Source: Antitrichia curtipendula
Lineage: Eukaryota > Streptophyta > Bryopsida > Hypnales > Leucodontaceae
Assembly: GCA_951230915.1 (NCBI GenBank)
Contig: OX579638.1
Location: 6,714,696-6,778,695, forward strand
DNA: 64,000 bases
Direction of reading: 5' to 3'
Part shown: piece after piece, positions 36,530-48,583 of the stretch
Layout: each line of letters opens with the position of its first letter
Position numbering within the stretch: the stretch's first letter is position 1
Notes under the pieces: model-generated
The model's database searches: none
Seen by the model: the letters and a program-made list of their open reading frames with translations, nothing else
What the model was told of the DNA's origin: nothing
Made by a program: the position numbers and the translations under genes

Positions 36530-38480
36530 ACTCGTGTTCCAGACCCCCTCAAGTGCCTCTTCCCTGCATTAATTCAACGATCCCCAAAGTCCCAACTGAA
36601 TGTGAACTGAAGTTATTTCTTTGAGAGGAATACTCTCCAATCCAATTCGACGTAATAAAAATAAATTACTATTTGCAGGACTATGATGTGTAGGTGTACC
36701 TTGGGAGAACATTCTCCCAGCATCAAATGATGCATACTTTATTTTATTTTATATTGAAATGGTGGGTATGGAAATTGATAAAAAAATTTAAGCCCTATCT
36801 TATCACCAACGTAATCTGCAAAAATTGATATATTTTTTTGACCAATAGGTGCATTTTTTACAATAATTTGGAAAGTCATCCATCAACCATATTTTGGCAA
36901 TTAGAGCATTGCAAGATTAACAAAAATTAGTCGAGTTAGTCCATTTTCCAAAACTATTTGTATTTTCGATAGTCAATAAAATTTAAAATATTACATTTCA
37001 GGATAAAGTGAATTAAACTTTGATGATTCAATTTTGGAATTTTGGAATTTAATTTAATTAACTATATACATTTAAACGTACAGTGACAAACAAAATTTAG
37101 TACAAATTTGAAGCTTTTCTATTCAAACAACCTTACCACAAGCATCAATGGGCAAAGTCCAAAAGTGCATATACAGTATATACAAAAGTTGTAGTGTGCA
37201 ATCTGTAACACACTAGTATGGAAGTTTGAAGAAAAAATTAGTTGTGATTTGAAAGAAAATTAATTTCAAAATTAGCATGTCCCAAATTGGTTTTGTACCC
37301 CATAATTCGGAAGTACAATACATTTTGTCAAAAAAAAATTTAGAACCTCCAAAATACTTTATATGCCTTCGCATATTGTTATACATCATTTTGGATTGTT
37401 CTACACAAAAATTGAAGGAAGTTGACATTCATAGAATCTAGAATATCCACAATTTGACAAACATGCAAATGATGTTGGTTCTCACGATATTTGAACATTT
37501 TTGTGGAATCGAGAGCTTCATAGAATTGCATTGGCCATTGCAGAGAGTATGAGTTGCAACATGAACCATTGTTACATCCCAATGCCCTAACTTGCATTTG
37601 AAATATCAGTTGCATAGGACAACGCATTCAATTTATATATTAGAGTTGCATGATGCGTTTCTAGGTTCAGATTTTTTGTACCAAGACTAGAGTCCATGAC
37701 GCACATACTTGATTCAACCAATCCAGTCTTTCCCCGCCATGAATGTCAATAAGTTACGGTCATGAACTCTCCGTGACAATTTGTAGCTTTTGTACCCCAC
37801 TCCAACTTAACGAAATCCAACACCCTGGGAGCGCTGGGATTGCAAGGATTCAGGATGTACGTCTGTCCATGTCTAGAAATACCTCCTACGGTACTCATTG
37901 CGGTACACTACTCCTGAGTTGTCGCGATGTCAACCCTGAACAGGCAACTTGGGATTGTCGAATACGGAGGGAATGACAAGAAGGGAAGGGAGAACGAAGG
38001 GAAGGCTTTGATGGCCACTCCCTGTTTAATTGCTCCGTCTTCTTTTCCACTTTTCTGTCACGGCTGCAATGAAATTCAACATGTTCCGGAATAAGAAAAG
38101 AGAAAAGAGAAAAAGCCGGATTCGATTCAACAGGGACGGAGGTTGCCTGGGCGGAGAATGACGACTTGGTGAGACCTGTAGTAACTTAACTGAAGGTGGG
38201 AACGGTGGATCGGAGATGGTCCACAGTACTCGATCCACAGGGAGTCCCCGAGTGTGGGAAGTGCCCCGGAGGAGATGCTGAATTGGGATTGCCATTCCTA
38301 CAGCAACTTCTTCTCTGTCGTTCTGCGTTCTAGCTGGAGGCCATCTGTGTGGAAGAAGAGCATCCCAGGGACGGATTGCCGCGCTCGTCCTACTTTCTCT
38401 GTCATGCCGAGGTAGTACTGGATTCGACTGGACTGGACTGTACAGTACAATTCAAGTGTGTGCAAGTGTCCCACCCTGCC
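36530..38480. other. Intergenic DNA, AT-rich then GC-richer, no gene recognised
   Basis: 36530-37680 is AT-rich with short frames. 37680-38480 is GC-richer; frames there (37743-37976, 38026-38295, 38349-38621) overlap on opposite strands and none shows a domain I know. It could hold a decayed gene. Confidence 0.45.
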
Positions 38481-38483
38481 TCA

Positions 38484-39144
38484 GAGCATAGCCAGCGTTT
38501 CACGCCAAATGGGCTCCTCGGGGCTTCAACTGCTACTTCTCAGGCTGCCCCCAACTCATCCTCACCGTTTGTGTCCGGTGAGGATGAACCCCGCGGCATG
38601 GTCCTGACACCACCGTGGTAGAAGCACAAAACACGACTGCCAATTGGAGGTAGGATTATAAAATGATATCTGGCCCAACAATCAAGACCACGACATTGAA
38701 GTTAGCCTAACGAAAACAAGAGGTACAAAAAATCAAGACGCTAGTGGGAATGGAAGTAGGGTTTGTTTTCTTCATTTTGGAGAAGGAGCGAGATGTTTCT
38801 TCAATACTCATGAAATCTTTGGGTGGTACTTGGTGATATCTATATGAAAACTACGTGATACCTAGATAAAATTTGTCTACTAGTCATAATATACAACAAT
38901 ATTTTGGCTATTTTGTTCCAAAAAAATGAAAATTTTCTTAACAAAAAATAGCCAACATCTTCTAGTTGTAGGCAATTGGTGGAAAATCGTGCATAAAAAG
39001 ATTATTGGAGACTATTGAAGGCTTGTTTTTGGAGAGGATGGTTAGTTTTGGCCACTGGCTAGGTCAACGGAGGAGGAGGGAAGTGTTCCCAGCCACGCCT
39101 TAGTCCAAGCCGACCACGCATAGCGAGAAACATTGGCGATGCTC
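38484..39144 (+). mobile_element. GAGCATC-family element, 661 bp, TCA target duplication
   Basis: The inverted ends are GAGCATAGCCAGCG and GGCGATGCTC. TCA flanks both sides (38481-38483, 39145-39147). It matches 52464-52899 at both ends and through GGAGGTAGGATTATAAAATG, but carries about 230 bp more in the middle (about 38750-38990). No transposase. Confidence 0.75.
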
Positions 39145-39147
39145 TCA

Positions 39148-42100
39148 CCTTTAACCACACTTGAAACATAGTATGTTGCAAAAGCAAAGGGCGGCTAGTT
39201 GCCATTGGATGCCATTGGTAGGGCTTCCATGTGGAGTCAGGGCCTATGAAGCCCACCGAGCAACGGTAGAATGGGGACTCCAAAAAAACAAGACTCCCAA
39301 TCCACCATTAATTGGTGAGCTTTATTGACCTTGACTCCCCATGGAAGCCGGACCTTAATGTCTTCAAAGGTGAACATTTCTCATGGTTTATGCCTTGTTC
39401 ACTCATAAAGTCAACAAAATACAAAAATAGATGAACGGAGAGCCTTTTGGCACCAAAGAAAGCATACAACAGAAGTGCTTGCTTGGTTCCACATGCTTAA
39501 ATGGGCACCGAGCTAGTGCCCCCGAGTCATGTGGAACTAAGCTCTTTTCTTGCAACTTGATGCTTTAAGACCTTTTTATAGTGGGAGATTCAATTTTTGA
39601 AAATTAGGTGTGCAATTTGGAGGCATGGCAATAGGTGGAAAGGAATCAATTTTTTTTTTGTGTAGAGATGTGAATTTGAACCCAAAAACACAATTCTAAT
39701 GAATAAAGTTGTGGGAAGTACTAGGGTGGTTTTGGATCTTAGGTTGAGAACTAGCCATTTTGGCCATCCGTGATGAGGGAGAATGGGGATGCTATAAACA
39801 TTTTCTTAGGACTGTGCTCCCCCAATGGTGCACAACTTTGAAGTTTTTACCTTGCCAAATAAATAAAAATTTGCCCTTGTTTTGTTTTGCAATCTTTTGA
39901 CAATTGTGCAAGCTAATTCAAGTCTTTGGAGTCCAAAGATGAATTCAAATTTTCCAAATTTGATCAAATGGTGGTAAATAAAAATTTCCTGCTGCATTTT
40001 GCCCCAAGGTGAGAAAGGTTGGAGAAGTGCACCCTTACTTGCTCCACAAACACCTATGAGCAACGAAATTTATTTTTCAACAATACAAGCCATCAACTAT
40101 GCCCAACAATTGGCAGTGCCTAACAAAATACCCTACTCATTGGCCCTTGTGTTGTAGACTATATCACCCAAAAGGAAAGTATGGTAGAGCCACCCATTAC
40201 CATTCGGATATCAATAACCAACCTGTAGGGTGCAGCTATTTCCAACCAAGGCTGGTACAGATTCCAACCATAGTTTGGAATGTGATTTTTTGTCTTTAGT
40301 AAGGTTGGCACTATAACGTCATGACACATGTCCTGATTTAGTGAGCAAGAAAGTAGGAACCAGTGATTAGGAAAGTAGTTATGGAATGGTCTACGAAATT
40401 GGAAGACTCTATATCTTAGGTATAGGTTGAGGCCAACTTTTGGCTTCCAAAATTCGTAGTAAATTCAATTTAACGGAAAAAATCATGAAAACTTGACAAT
40501 GCCCATCATTTCTATCTTCCTTCTACTGCTCCAAAATTCACATTGCCTTCTACTGCTCCAAAATATATGCAGAATTGCTTAAGTGGTCGACTATGGATGA
40601 TTCTACCATAGTAACACAAGCATCCTGAGCACTACGGTACTAAAGAACTCGGCATAAAAAAAAAGAATCTGCACAGACTGAGGCTCTCAAGCGCCGCGGC
40701 TGCCGGTCCCCCGACCTCCTCGATCACTGCCCCCCGAGATTGGTCACGACTCTAAGTTACTCTGCTTCCGCCAGCACCGCAGATTGCCCATCCAGACCTG
40801 CGAAGCTCAATGCAATGAAGACTCCATTTGAGTCATAAAAAAAAGAAATAAAAAAGAAGCACACGTGATACTGTATAATACAGCAAGACTTTAGTTACTG
40901 CTCTGCACAAATTTGAACGTCTGATGTATTTTCATCGACCTTCGGCAAGACACCCGTCCCTGGCATGGCTTAACTTAGCTTGCATTATGATTTATGAGGC
41001 CTTCGCAAAGTCAAGCTTACGCCTAATTCCCTGGACTTCTTTTTCTCTTTTCTTCTTCTTCCGCGTTGCCTCCAAGACGGTGAGCATTAGAGTAAGCATA
41101 TTTTTTTACCTGACACTCCTGCAGCTTTCATAAATTTCGTCCGCTGCTACCCTGTCTTCCTTCGACTTACTTGTATCTCTCACATTACAAAAGCCTCTAT
41201 GCCAGCTTTCCCTCGGTAATGATATGAACCCATGTTCCAAAGTGCAAGCTTTTAATGAAAGCGGTAACGCAAGTCGATTTTTTTACGTGGTTTGGAAAAC
41301 GCTGGACCCTGAATTTCACATGTATACTTGGCGTGTTCCTGGCGGGAAATATTCTCTTTTCTGAAGAGAATATATATTAAAGCGAATGGTCGGGTTAATA
41401 ACTGTCAACGTAACACGGCACATGATCGAAATGCCCAGTCATTTTCTTTTCCCTGATATTAATCCCACGACCCCTTCTTATAATCAAATAATCAGACTAT
41501 ATATGTATAATTATATATAACACGAAATTCAGTTGTGAACGCCCAGGTCAATTAATGGTCCTGGGAAGTGCAACTAGCATATAATTATCTCGAATGTTCC
41601 GTAAGCCTGGACTCTGGACTCTGGACTCTGGAGGACTTTAGTGAACTCCAGAGTTACCGGGCGTGGTGTGGTCCGTGTGGCGCGAGTGTGGAGCTGGAAG
41701 ATCCTTGTGCAGGCGGATATATGGAAGGTTTCCATTGATTTCTCGCATGCCCCGAGCTGGCCTGCTGGGGCTCACGCTCTTGATTATGAACTTAGGTTAA
41801 CGAACGTCGTTGGAGATCAGAGCCTTCGTCTTCCTCACGTGCAGCCTCCCACGTCTGAGACGCACCATGCAAGTGAGTGGCGCACTACCTTAAGGTACCT
41901 GGAGATCTCTTCCGCTTACCTTCACTGCAATCCCGAGCTCAGAGATATTTTACAGAGTCTGCTCCCCATGCCACCCCCACGTCATAAGTACTTCAGGGCT
42001 CAGGCGAGGCCGGAAGCAGGCCGTGTAACCCGTGTAGTCAACTACGTAACACTCTTCTTTTTTTTTTCCTTTTTTTACACACAAATAAAGGTACTGCAAG

Positions 42101-42299
42101 AAATGGTAGAATACAAACCCCAGCCGCAAGCAACCTGGGGTGGGAGAACCAAATCAAGGAAAACAAAGCACAAAGGGACAGACAAAGAAAGCAACAAGCA
42201 CCCACGGGGTACGTACTTCATTCTATTTAAGTGTGGGCCACACTAAATAGATATTATTATAGTAGTTGAGATGATTTTGTTTAGTGTTCCTCTCATGAT
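39148..42299. other. Intergenic DNA with a GC-richer island, no gene assigned
   Basis: 39148-40650 is AT-rich and featureless apart from a lone GGGGATGCT end at about 39785-39793, perhaps a truncated GAGCATC-family copy. 40660-42250 is GC-richer. There, a plus-strand frame of about 200 codons (41641-42246) begins with GTG, has no domain I recognise and ends in a phenylalanine run from a poly-T tract. A 7-bp repeat, CTGGACT, runs in 3.5 copies at 41607-41632. Confidence 0.45.
41607..41632 (+). repeat. CTGGACT tandem repeat, 3.5 copies
   Basis: Perfect 7-bp repeats just before the 200-codon open frame at 41641. Confidence 0.85.
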
Positions 42300-43242
42300 T
42301 TAACCCCTAAAGGACCAAACACTGTTTTTTGACAACATAGCGATTTTGGGCAGCTCACTATGACTGGAATTTTTCTTTTTTTTCTTTGAAATTTTCACAT
42401 AAGATGTGCCCGAGGAGTAGCTTTAAGGTCCAACAATTTTCGTAACTTTTGAATACATGGTTAAAAAGTTATTGCATGATATGTCATTTTCATTGTTCGG
42501 CGGGCAGCCTGGGCAGCAAAAAAAACTTATTTAAATATCACTTTTAAAAAAAACTAAAATTTGAAATTGGTTCTTTAGATTTATATGTACGTGGGAGGCT
42601 TTGAATCATTCCATTCCGATCAATGAGTCAAAAGTTATGAGGATTCTTAGTTTGAGGGTAGTTATGGAATCTCTACTCTAAAATAAACTTTGAAGTCCTT
42701 TATTTAACTCGATTTTCAATATTTTTGAAAAAAAATAAAAACATTGGTTGTAAATTGTTTATTACAACATTACAATTGTTAGCATTGGCATTTTTCAATT
42801 TCATAAATAAATTCTTGACAATTTAGTGTTTTGAATCATTCTTTACCTCTTCCTACTTACTATTTTTTTCCTATATGTTTTACAATTCCAAATGATCTGA
42901 AATTTTTCAAACATGTAGCCAACTTGCCTTGAAGAATAAATCCAAAGAGTAACCATCATTTTGGACATTTTTTCATACAAATGTGACCTTGTGAAGGGCA
43001 GCTGCCCGTTTTTTCGCAGGGACAAAAAAAGGATTTTTGTCAATTCAAACGCTATTATCTTGCAATCCACTATGTGGAAAATTCTGAAATTTTTTCCACA
43101 TCTTCTTAAACAAGTTTACTACAAGATCCTACGGTTACAAATGTCCAAAAATGTTTTATTTCTAAAATTTGGCCCTAGTATTAGAAATGGCAGTTTTGGA
43201 GTGGTTTTGGTGAAAACATAGTCAAAAAACTTTAGGGGTTAA
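42300..43242 (+). mobile_element. TTAA-family transposon copy 3, best preserved, subfamily A
   Basis: The 943-bp unit has perfect 13-bp inverted ends, TTAACCCCTAAAG and CTTTAGGGGTTAA, with unlike outer flanks (gat, gga). Interior landmarks are GGGCAGCCTGGGCAGC (42503-42518) and a CAGCTGCCCG block (43000-43009). The longest frame is 86 codons. It serves as the reference for the family because both ends are intact. Confidence 0.88.
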
Positions 43243-45220
43243 GGAACCCACACTATTAAATGATTGAGTTTATCTTCTTTTTTTCTCTCACTATGTCACA
43301 ATTATTTGTGTGGTGTAGACTTGGGAAAAGCTTGGTAACCTTTGAACTTGACTAAAAGAGAATTGGCTAAAGTAATTGGTAATCAAAGTTTGGATGAAGT
43401 ACAATCTATGATAATTGATGATAAAAATTCTATTTAGTGTGGCTCCATGTTTGCAAGAGTGACATTCTTTGAGAAATAACACTAGATAGAATGAAGAGTG
43501 TAGTCATCAATTCACCATTTCTCTTGACTATTAGGAGATTAAAAAAGTTTTATGTTAAGTTAGACTGGGATTATAGGCCAATTGCAAGGATGAAATGGTA
43601 AATGGTTGTGGAAAATATTTCTAAACTTGTCTGAAGAATCAAAAATTTAAGACCTCACTTCTAAGGAGACTATGTGATGAAGTTTGAGTGGGATGAAGTT
43701 TATTTGGGATGATGGATAGGGAACTCAAATGAAGTAATTCCTAAACCTCTTTTACCCTTTCAACATGAGTTGTGCTTCATTGATTTGTGGAAGTACAACT
43801 CATTTGACCTTGTTACTATTTTTATAATTTTGTTTTGACTTCTCCTTGCATGTATTTTGCAATAAGTTGAAAATTTAGAAAAGAGCTAGTGGAGGCTTGT
43901 CTTCCCTATCTCCATCTTTGCTCCCCTTCATCCTTACGGAGATAGGGATATGAAAGCCATTGGTAGAGATGCTCTTAGTTGCTATGTTTCCTATCAATTG
44001 TGGCTTACGTGACAACTCATGCTAACATCTTAGAGTAGGAGCAACACAAATGTCCAAGAGGTGTATATCGAAAGCATTCAATGCTTACAAGATGTGCATT
44101 GAAAGTCACAATTGAAGCATTGTCAATTTTGTAATCAGCCTATGGTTGGAAAGAAGGTGACCTACATAACAAGAATAAGGTTGAATGGAATCTTTATGAA
44201 AAAAATCAATGATAATTTTTTTGAAGAAAATTTTATGAAATAATATAAAATCCTTCTAAAATCTATTTCTTTCAACGGAGGAATTTTTCCTCTCACGTAC
44301 CCATATTGCATATATGTTAAATTGCTTAAGTGATTGGAAAGGAGTCAGCTACCTTAAAAAAACTACTCTTCAATTTAAATTCTTTGGCCTCCATAAGTAC
44401 AATACTACTTAGTGTTAATTAATGTTATTAAAATGACAATTTTCTTACAAAAGAATTATCCTTGCTATTCATATACTATAAAAGAAGGCTTTCAATTGAA
44501 TGCATTTAGCCATATTTGATACCAAAAATTTGAATAATGAATGAAATACTTCATTATAAGTTCAAGCATCATTATTATCTTCATCCTTTGAGTTTTCATT
44601 AGTAGTCACAATTTGATGTTGGTTGTTAAATGTGGAGACATACGGCGTTGTACTACTTGTCGGAGGAGTCAACATTAAATATAATTTGTGTGTGTAGCCT
44701 TGGGATTCTTCGAAAGAATTCACTCTTAAAACATTTTTTTTTCTCCATTCCCTAATGAGCCTTCACCAACCATTCATTGGATACACTAATCAATTATTAC
44801 TAATCTGTCTTGTTCTAACCTTGTATGTAGAGCATTAACAATACAATGTGTATTATTACCTTTAGCACCGATTGTTCAACTTTGTCATAGATAGTTTCAT
44901 TTATTTTTTGTTCATTCATAGTATCACAATTTGATTTGCATAATACTAAAGTATGTACATAGACACATGGACAATTTTGGTGTTTTATTTCTACAACATC
45001 CCACGATGGAAACTCATGCAAAGTGACCAAAAAAATCAAACAAACAAATAAACTCCCCAATACTAATTTTAACAACAAAAATACTCTGTAGAAAAATCAA
45101 AAAATTCCAAGGTTGTCTTCTATACATGCATATATGGCAAATGTGTGTAGGTGTGCAAGTATTGTAACTAGCCTTGGAATTTCTAAACTTACTAATTCTC
45201 AAAATAGGGATAGCTTTTAT

Positions 45221-45580
45221 ACATCTCAAACTTGGGGGCTGCATACTTGCGTACGATGATTGTACTGATTCTATGGTTTCATACCTGCGTACCATAATTG
45301 TACATATTACGTGTATTTGGACGCACTGAATCAGTGCAAAAACAATGAATATCAATAATGTATGATTCTTATACTATTATTAGTATAGTTTAGGTGCATA
45401 TTGGATATCACATTTGTATAATTAAAGTACATCAATCGTACACTTTTGGAAAACTTTTTAACGACATTGATTCAGTGCGTCTAAATACATGTAATATGTA
45501 CAATTATAGTACGTAGGTACGAAGCTACAGAATTAGTACGATATCTGTTAAAAAATCATCCTTCCTTAAGTTTGAGATGT
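45221..45580. repeat. Inverted repeat, arms about 116 bp
   Basis: 45221-45336 is mirrored by 45465-45580 with scattered mismatches: ACATCTCAAACTT at the outside, ATAATTGTACATATTAC in the middle, GACGCACTGAATCA at the inside. The spacer of about 128 bp is AT-rich. Probably a MITE; termini are not clear. Confidence 0.65.
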
Positions 45581-46557
45581 AATGCCCACTTGCACTTGCA
45601 TTTCCTCTAAATTCCTAACACTAATATGTGGCTACTATAATAAAGTAGAACAACCCAATGCAGTTAGTCACACAATTCCAACATCTTCGGGAAACTCCCA
45701 ATTGCGTCAGTTACTCATCCAATCCACATTTAGCCAATTTAGCCCCAACAAAGTTTGAAAAATCATAGAAAATTCATTTTTTTTTTAGAATGTCTTGATT
45801 CTACTTGCAAATGGCTTCTCTCTAATTTCTCAATATCTGAAAACTTTGTGGGTTGACAAATAGCTTCTTCAAGGTACCTAGATTGCAAATATGATGGGTA
45901 ATAGGCATTTAAACCTTCAATTTTTATTTTTATTTTTATTTTTTCAAAAGAACTGTGACCATTGCATTAAAAGAACACAGAGAGGAGAAAAACAATCAAT
46001 CCGGCTCAAGAGGCCGGTCTAACCTAGGAGGAAGGCTAAGAGTCAAGTGCCACTTGGGCCAATGGAAACTACCAGAGCAAAAATTAAACCTTCAGTTCAT
46101 GCTAAGGAATCCTTCAAATTGGAGAAGTCGGGAATCCTTAATTCGAGTTTGAGTTTGTTGATTCAAAATTTAAATACTGCAAGCATGGCAACTGGAAAAC
46201 CAATACACAGAATCCCAGAAATCTCAAATTGGGAGGCTGTGCCAAAAAGATGCTCTGTCTGTGATGCACAGAAACCACAATCTGTTACTGTAGCTAGGCT
46301 ACATGATTGAGTAATTGCCCTTTTTGAACCTGCTAAGTCAGAAGAATGAACAGTAATTACTAAGGAACAATGAAGCAGTCTGTAATGAATTAATTTTGTA
46401 TCATCATGTCTTACCAATCATGTAACTTACTGTAACTTAGTTGCAATGGAATTCTTCATTTGCATTTCCAAGAGCAAGTAAAAATTAGCAACGAGCAATT
46501 GAACATAGACATAGGATTGGAAGATAGCTATGGACCCAAAGCAATGGATTGGAACCC

Positions 46558-46633
46558 AAAGAAATGGAGTGTTTTGATTGGAATATAATGATAAACCCAA
46601 AGCAAAGACACAATCAAAACACTCCATTTCTTT
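46558..46633. repeat. Perfect 23-bp inverted repeat with 30-bp loop
   Basis: The arms are 46558-46580 (AAAGAAATGGAGTG, then TTTTGATTG) and 46611-46633, with no mismatch. The wider context (TTTGGGATGGAGCC, GCAAACAGGCCC) suggests one side of a Tourist-like MITE. Confidence 0.75.
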
Positions 46634-46761
46634 AGGCTCCATCCCAAAGTTTTTGGGTGCAAACAGGCCCTTTGTTGATCACAAATGAATTACTTCCTTG
46701 CTTCAATTCTGAATGGGTGCACGAAAGAAAAATAATTGCAAGGTATCGTCCAAAATATCTT

Positions 46762-47062
46762 TAAGGTAGAAGGCTTGAGAATAGTTTGGGCATTAAGAAC
46801 TGCCCACCTATAAAATGTACACGATTTGTACATGTTGTTTTTTCATAGCCTTCCCTGATGTACAAACAATTTACATTTTAGGGGTGGACGATTTTGGAGC
46901 CCTATGCCAATTCAACTTCAAAATTTCATAACTAATTTCAAAAAACTCCAAAAAATACGAAACAACTTAGGTTAGATGCCAAATCCACTTTTCTTTCAAG
47001 GGAAGTTTTGCCTTCCCAAAGTTTGAGCTCTTAGGTGGATGATTTCTGGACCTGTTACCTTA
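46762..47062 (-). mobile_element. M2 MITE copy C, reverse orientation
   Basis: The 301-bp unit has TAAGGTAGAAGGC at the left and CAGGTCC-like TGGACCTGTTACCTTA at the right. In reverse complement it aligns with 17732-18018 through CCACCTAAGAGCTCAAAC and GAAATTAGTTATGAAATTTT. Two TGTACA-type inverted words lie in the middle. Confidence 0.7.
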
Positions 47063-48403
47063 CCGGCCATTCTCATGAGCCAATAGGATGGATTCCATCC
47101 CCCTAGCTACCAAGTATCAAGTTACACTGCAATGGTTTCTTTCTCTATGATTTGCCCCAAAATATAATACTATTCAAATCAGGTTCAATGTGGATGGTGC
47201 GATACCTAGAAACAATGTCCCACTCAGTAGGTTTGACATAAGCTTAAGTTACTCAAATATAAAGGAGATCACCCCCATTTTTGACCACTTAAGCAATTTG
47301 GCCCATGTGCAGCATGGAGAAAGTTGGGGAAATTTTTTCCCCATCTACAGAAATGTAGATGAAGAGGATTTAATATTTTTCTAGACTTTCAATCTCAGAA
47401 ACGAAATAATTATGAATTTTTTTTCGTGAAGATTTTGTTTGTCCCCATCTTGGTAAATAGGCAAACCCATTTCCAACCATAGGATGGTTACAAAACCAAT
47501 GTAAGTGATCGTTGTGGCTTTCAATGTACATGTTGTGATCATTGTAGGCTTTCAATGTACACCTCGCGGACATTTCTATTGCTCTTGCTAATCATGCTAG
47601 ACGTGAGCTGCCACCTACATGAGAACTGATTGGAAATGGAGCAGCCCAAGCTGCGAGAATGGGATGCGGTTGGAAATGGGTGATCCCCTGTTTTTTGAAG
47701 CTTCGTTTCGTCAAAGTTCCGCAATGTCACAAGGGATTTTGCAAGATCCAAGATCAGACTTTCCCACCACCGAAGATGCCGCTCCAGCTATCCATCCAGA
47801 CCCATCTTCACCATTTGGCGGTTATGGAACGCTGACAAGCGCTATGCTATGCTGTACAGTAGTGAAGCTGAACAACTTCAGCACGCATGACGGAGCCCTC
47901 AATTGGGCTTTGTGAAACGCTCTCACGGGCAAACCGCTGAGCTTAACGTAAGTTAAGTAAGAGCCTGGAAGTCAGTTTGTTTTTTTCCTTTTGAATTTCT
48001 GTCACACTTGCTGTAAGGTGAACACCACCACGCACATGTTGCAGTACACCAAGACATGGAGACGACATGCTTCTTGATCTCTGAGCCACACGACAACTGG
48101 ACTCACTGTCTCTCTGAGTCTTTGCACAAACACGTCAAGCCTTGAGGTGAGATTTTTTTGTGCCACATGTGGTATAGGAATGGAAGAAGGGACTGTACCT
48201 GATTTACCAGTGTTGGACTGGTATCAAGCAACCCTGTTTTTTTTGGGCACTGTGGGGCCACATTTGTACCATTTCAAAATCAAATCTCTACTTTTCCTCA
48301 AATAAAAATAGATTTTTTTAGCCAATTCTTTTTTCATTTCTATTTTACATGTGAAGGAAGTCACCAGATTTGGATGAATGTAGAAATACAATGTTTCACC
48401 ACA
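47063..48403. other. Intergenic DNA, GC-richer at 47590-48180, no gene recognised
   Basis: The plus frame 47619-47915 (about 98 codons) and the minus frames across the same bases compete; none has a domain I know. Confidence 0.45.
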
Positions 48404-48583
48404 TCACAAAGTTTACAACCTACGATTTGTCAAGAGTTATCATATGAATCATCGTAACGATGCAGTAAATTGTGTAGTAATGCGTTGTAACGATGCAATA
48501 ACTGTTAAATTAACATGTGAACCCATGAAATGACAATAACCACACAATAATTGTTGACAAATTGTAAGTTGTAAACTTTGTGA
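48404..48583. mobile_element. 180-bp MITE with 30-bp inverted ends
   Basis: The ends begin TCACAAAGTTTACAAC and finish GTTGTAAACTTTGTGA; 28 of about 30 bases pair. The interior has an AACGATGCA word twice (about 48457 and 48498). No target duplication is evident, so the true ends may lie slightly outside. Confidence 0.65.

Larger units (their letters stand above)
43243..46761. other. AT-rich intergenic DNA with several hairpins
   Basis: No gene is recognised. A lone terminus GGTAGAGATGCTC followed by TTA (43961-43976) looks like the right end of a truncated GAGCATC-family element. Inverted repeats lie at 45221-45580 and 46558-46633 (separate entries). A GGGTGCAAACAGGCCC end at about 46653-46668 resembles a Tourist-type terminus, but I cannot find its partner. 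Confidence 0.5.
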
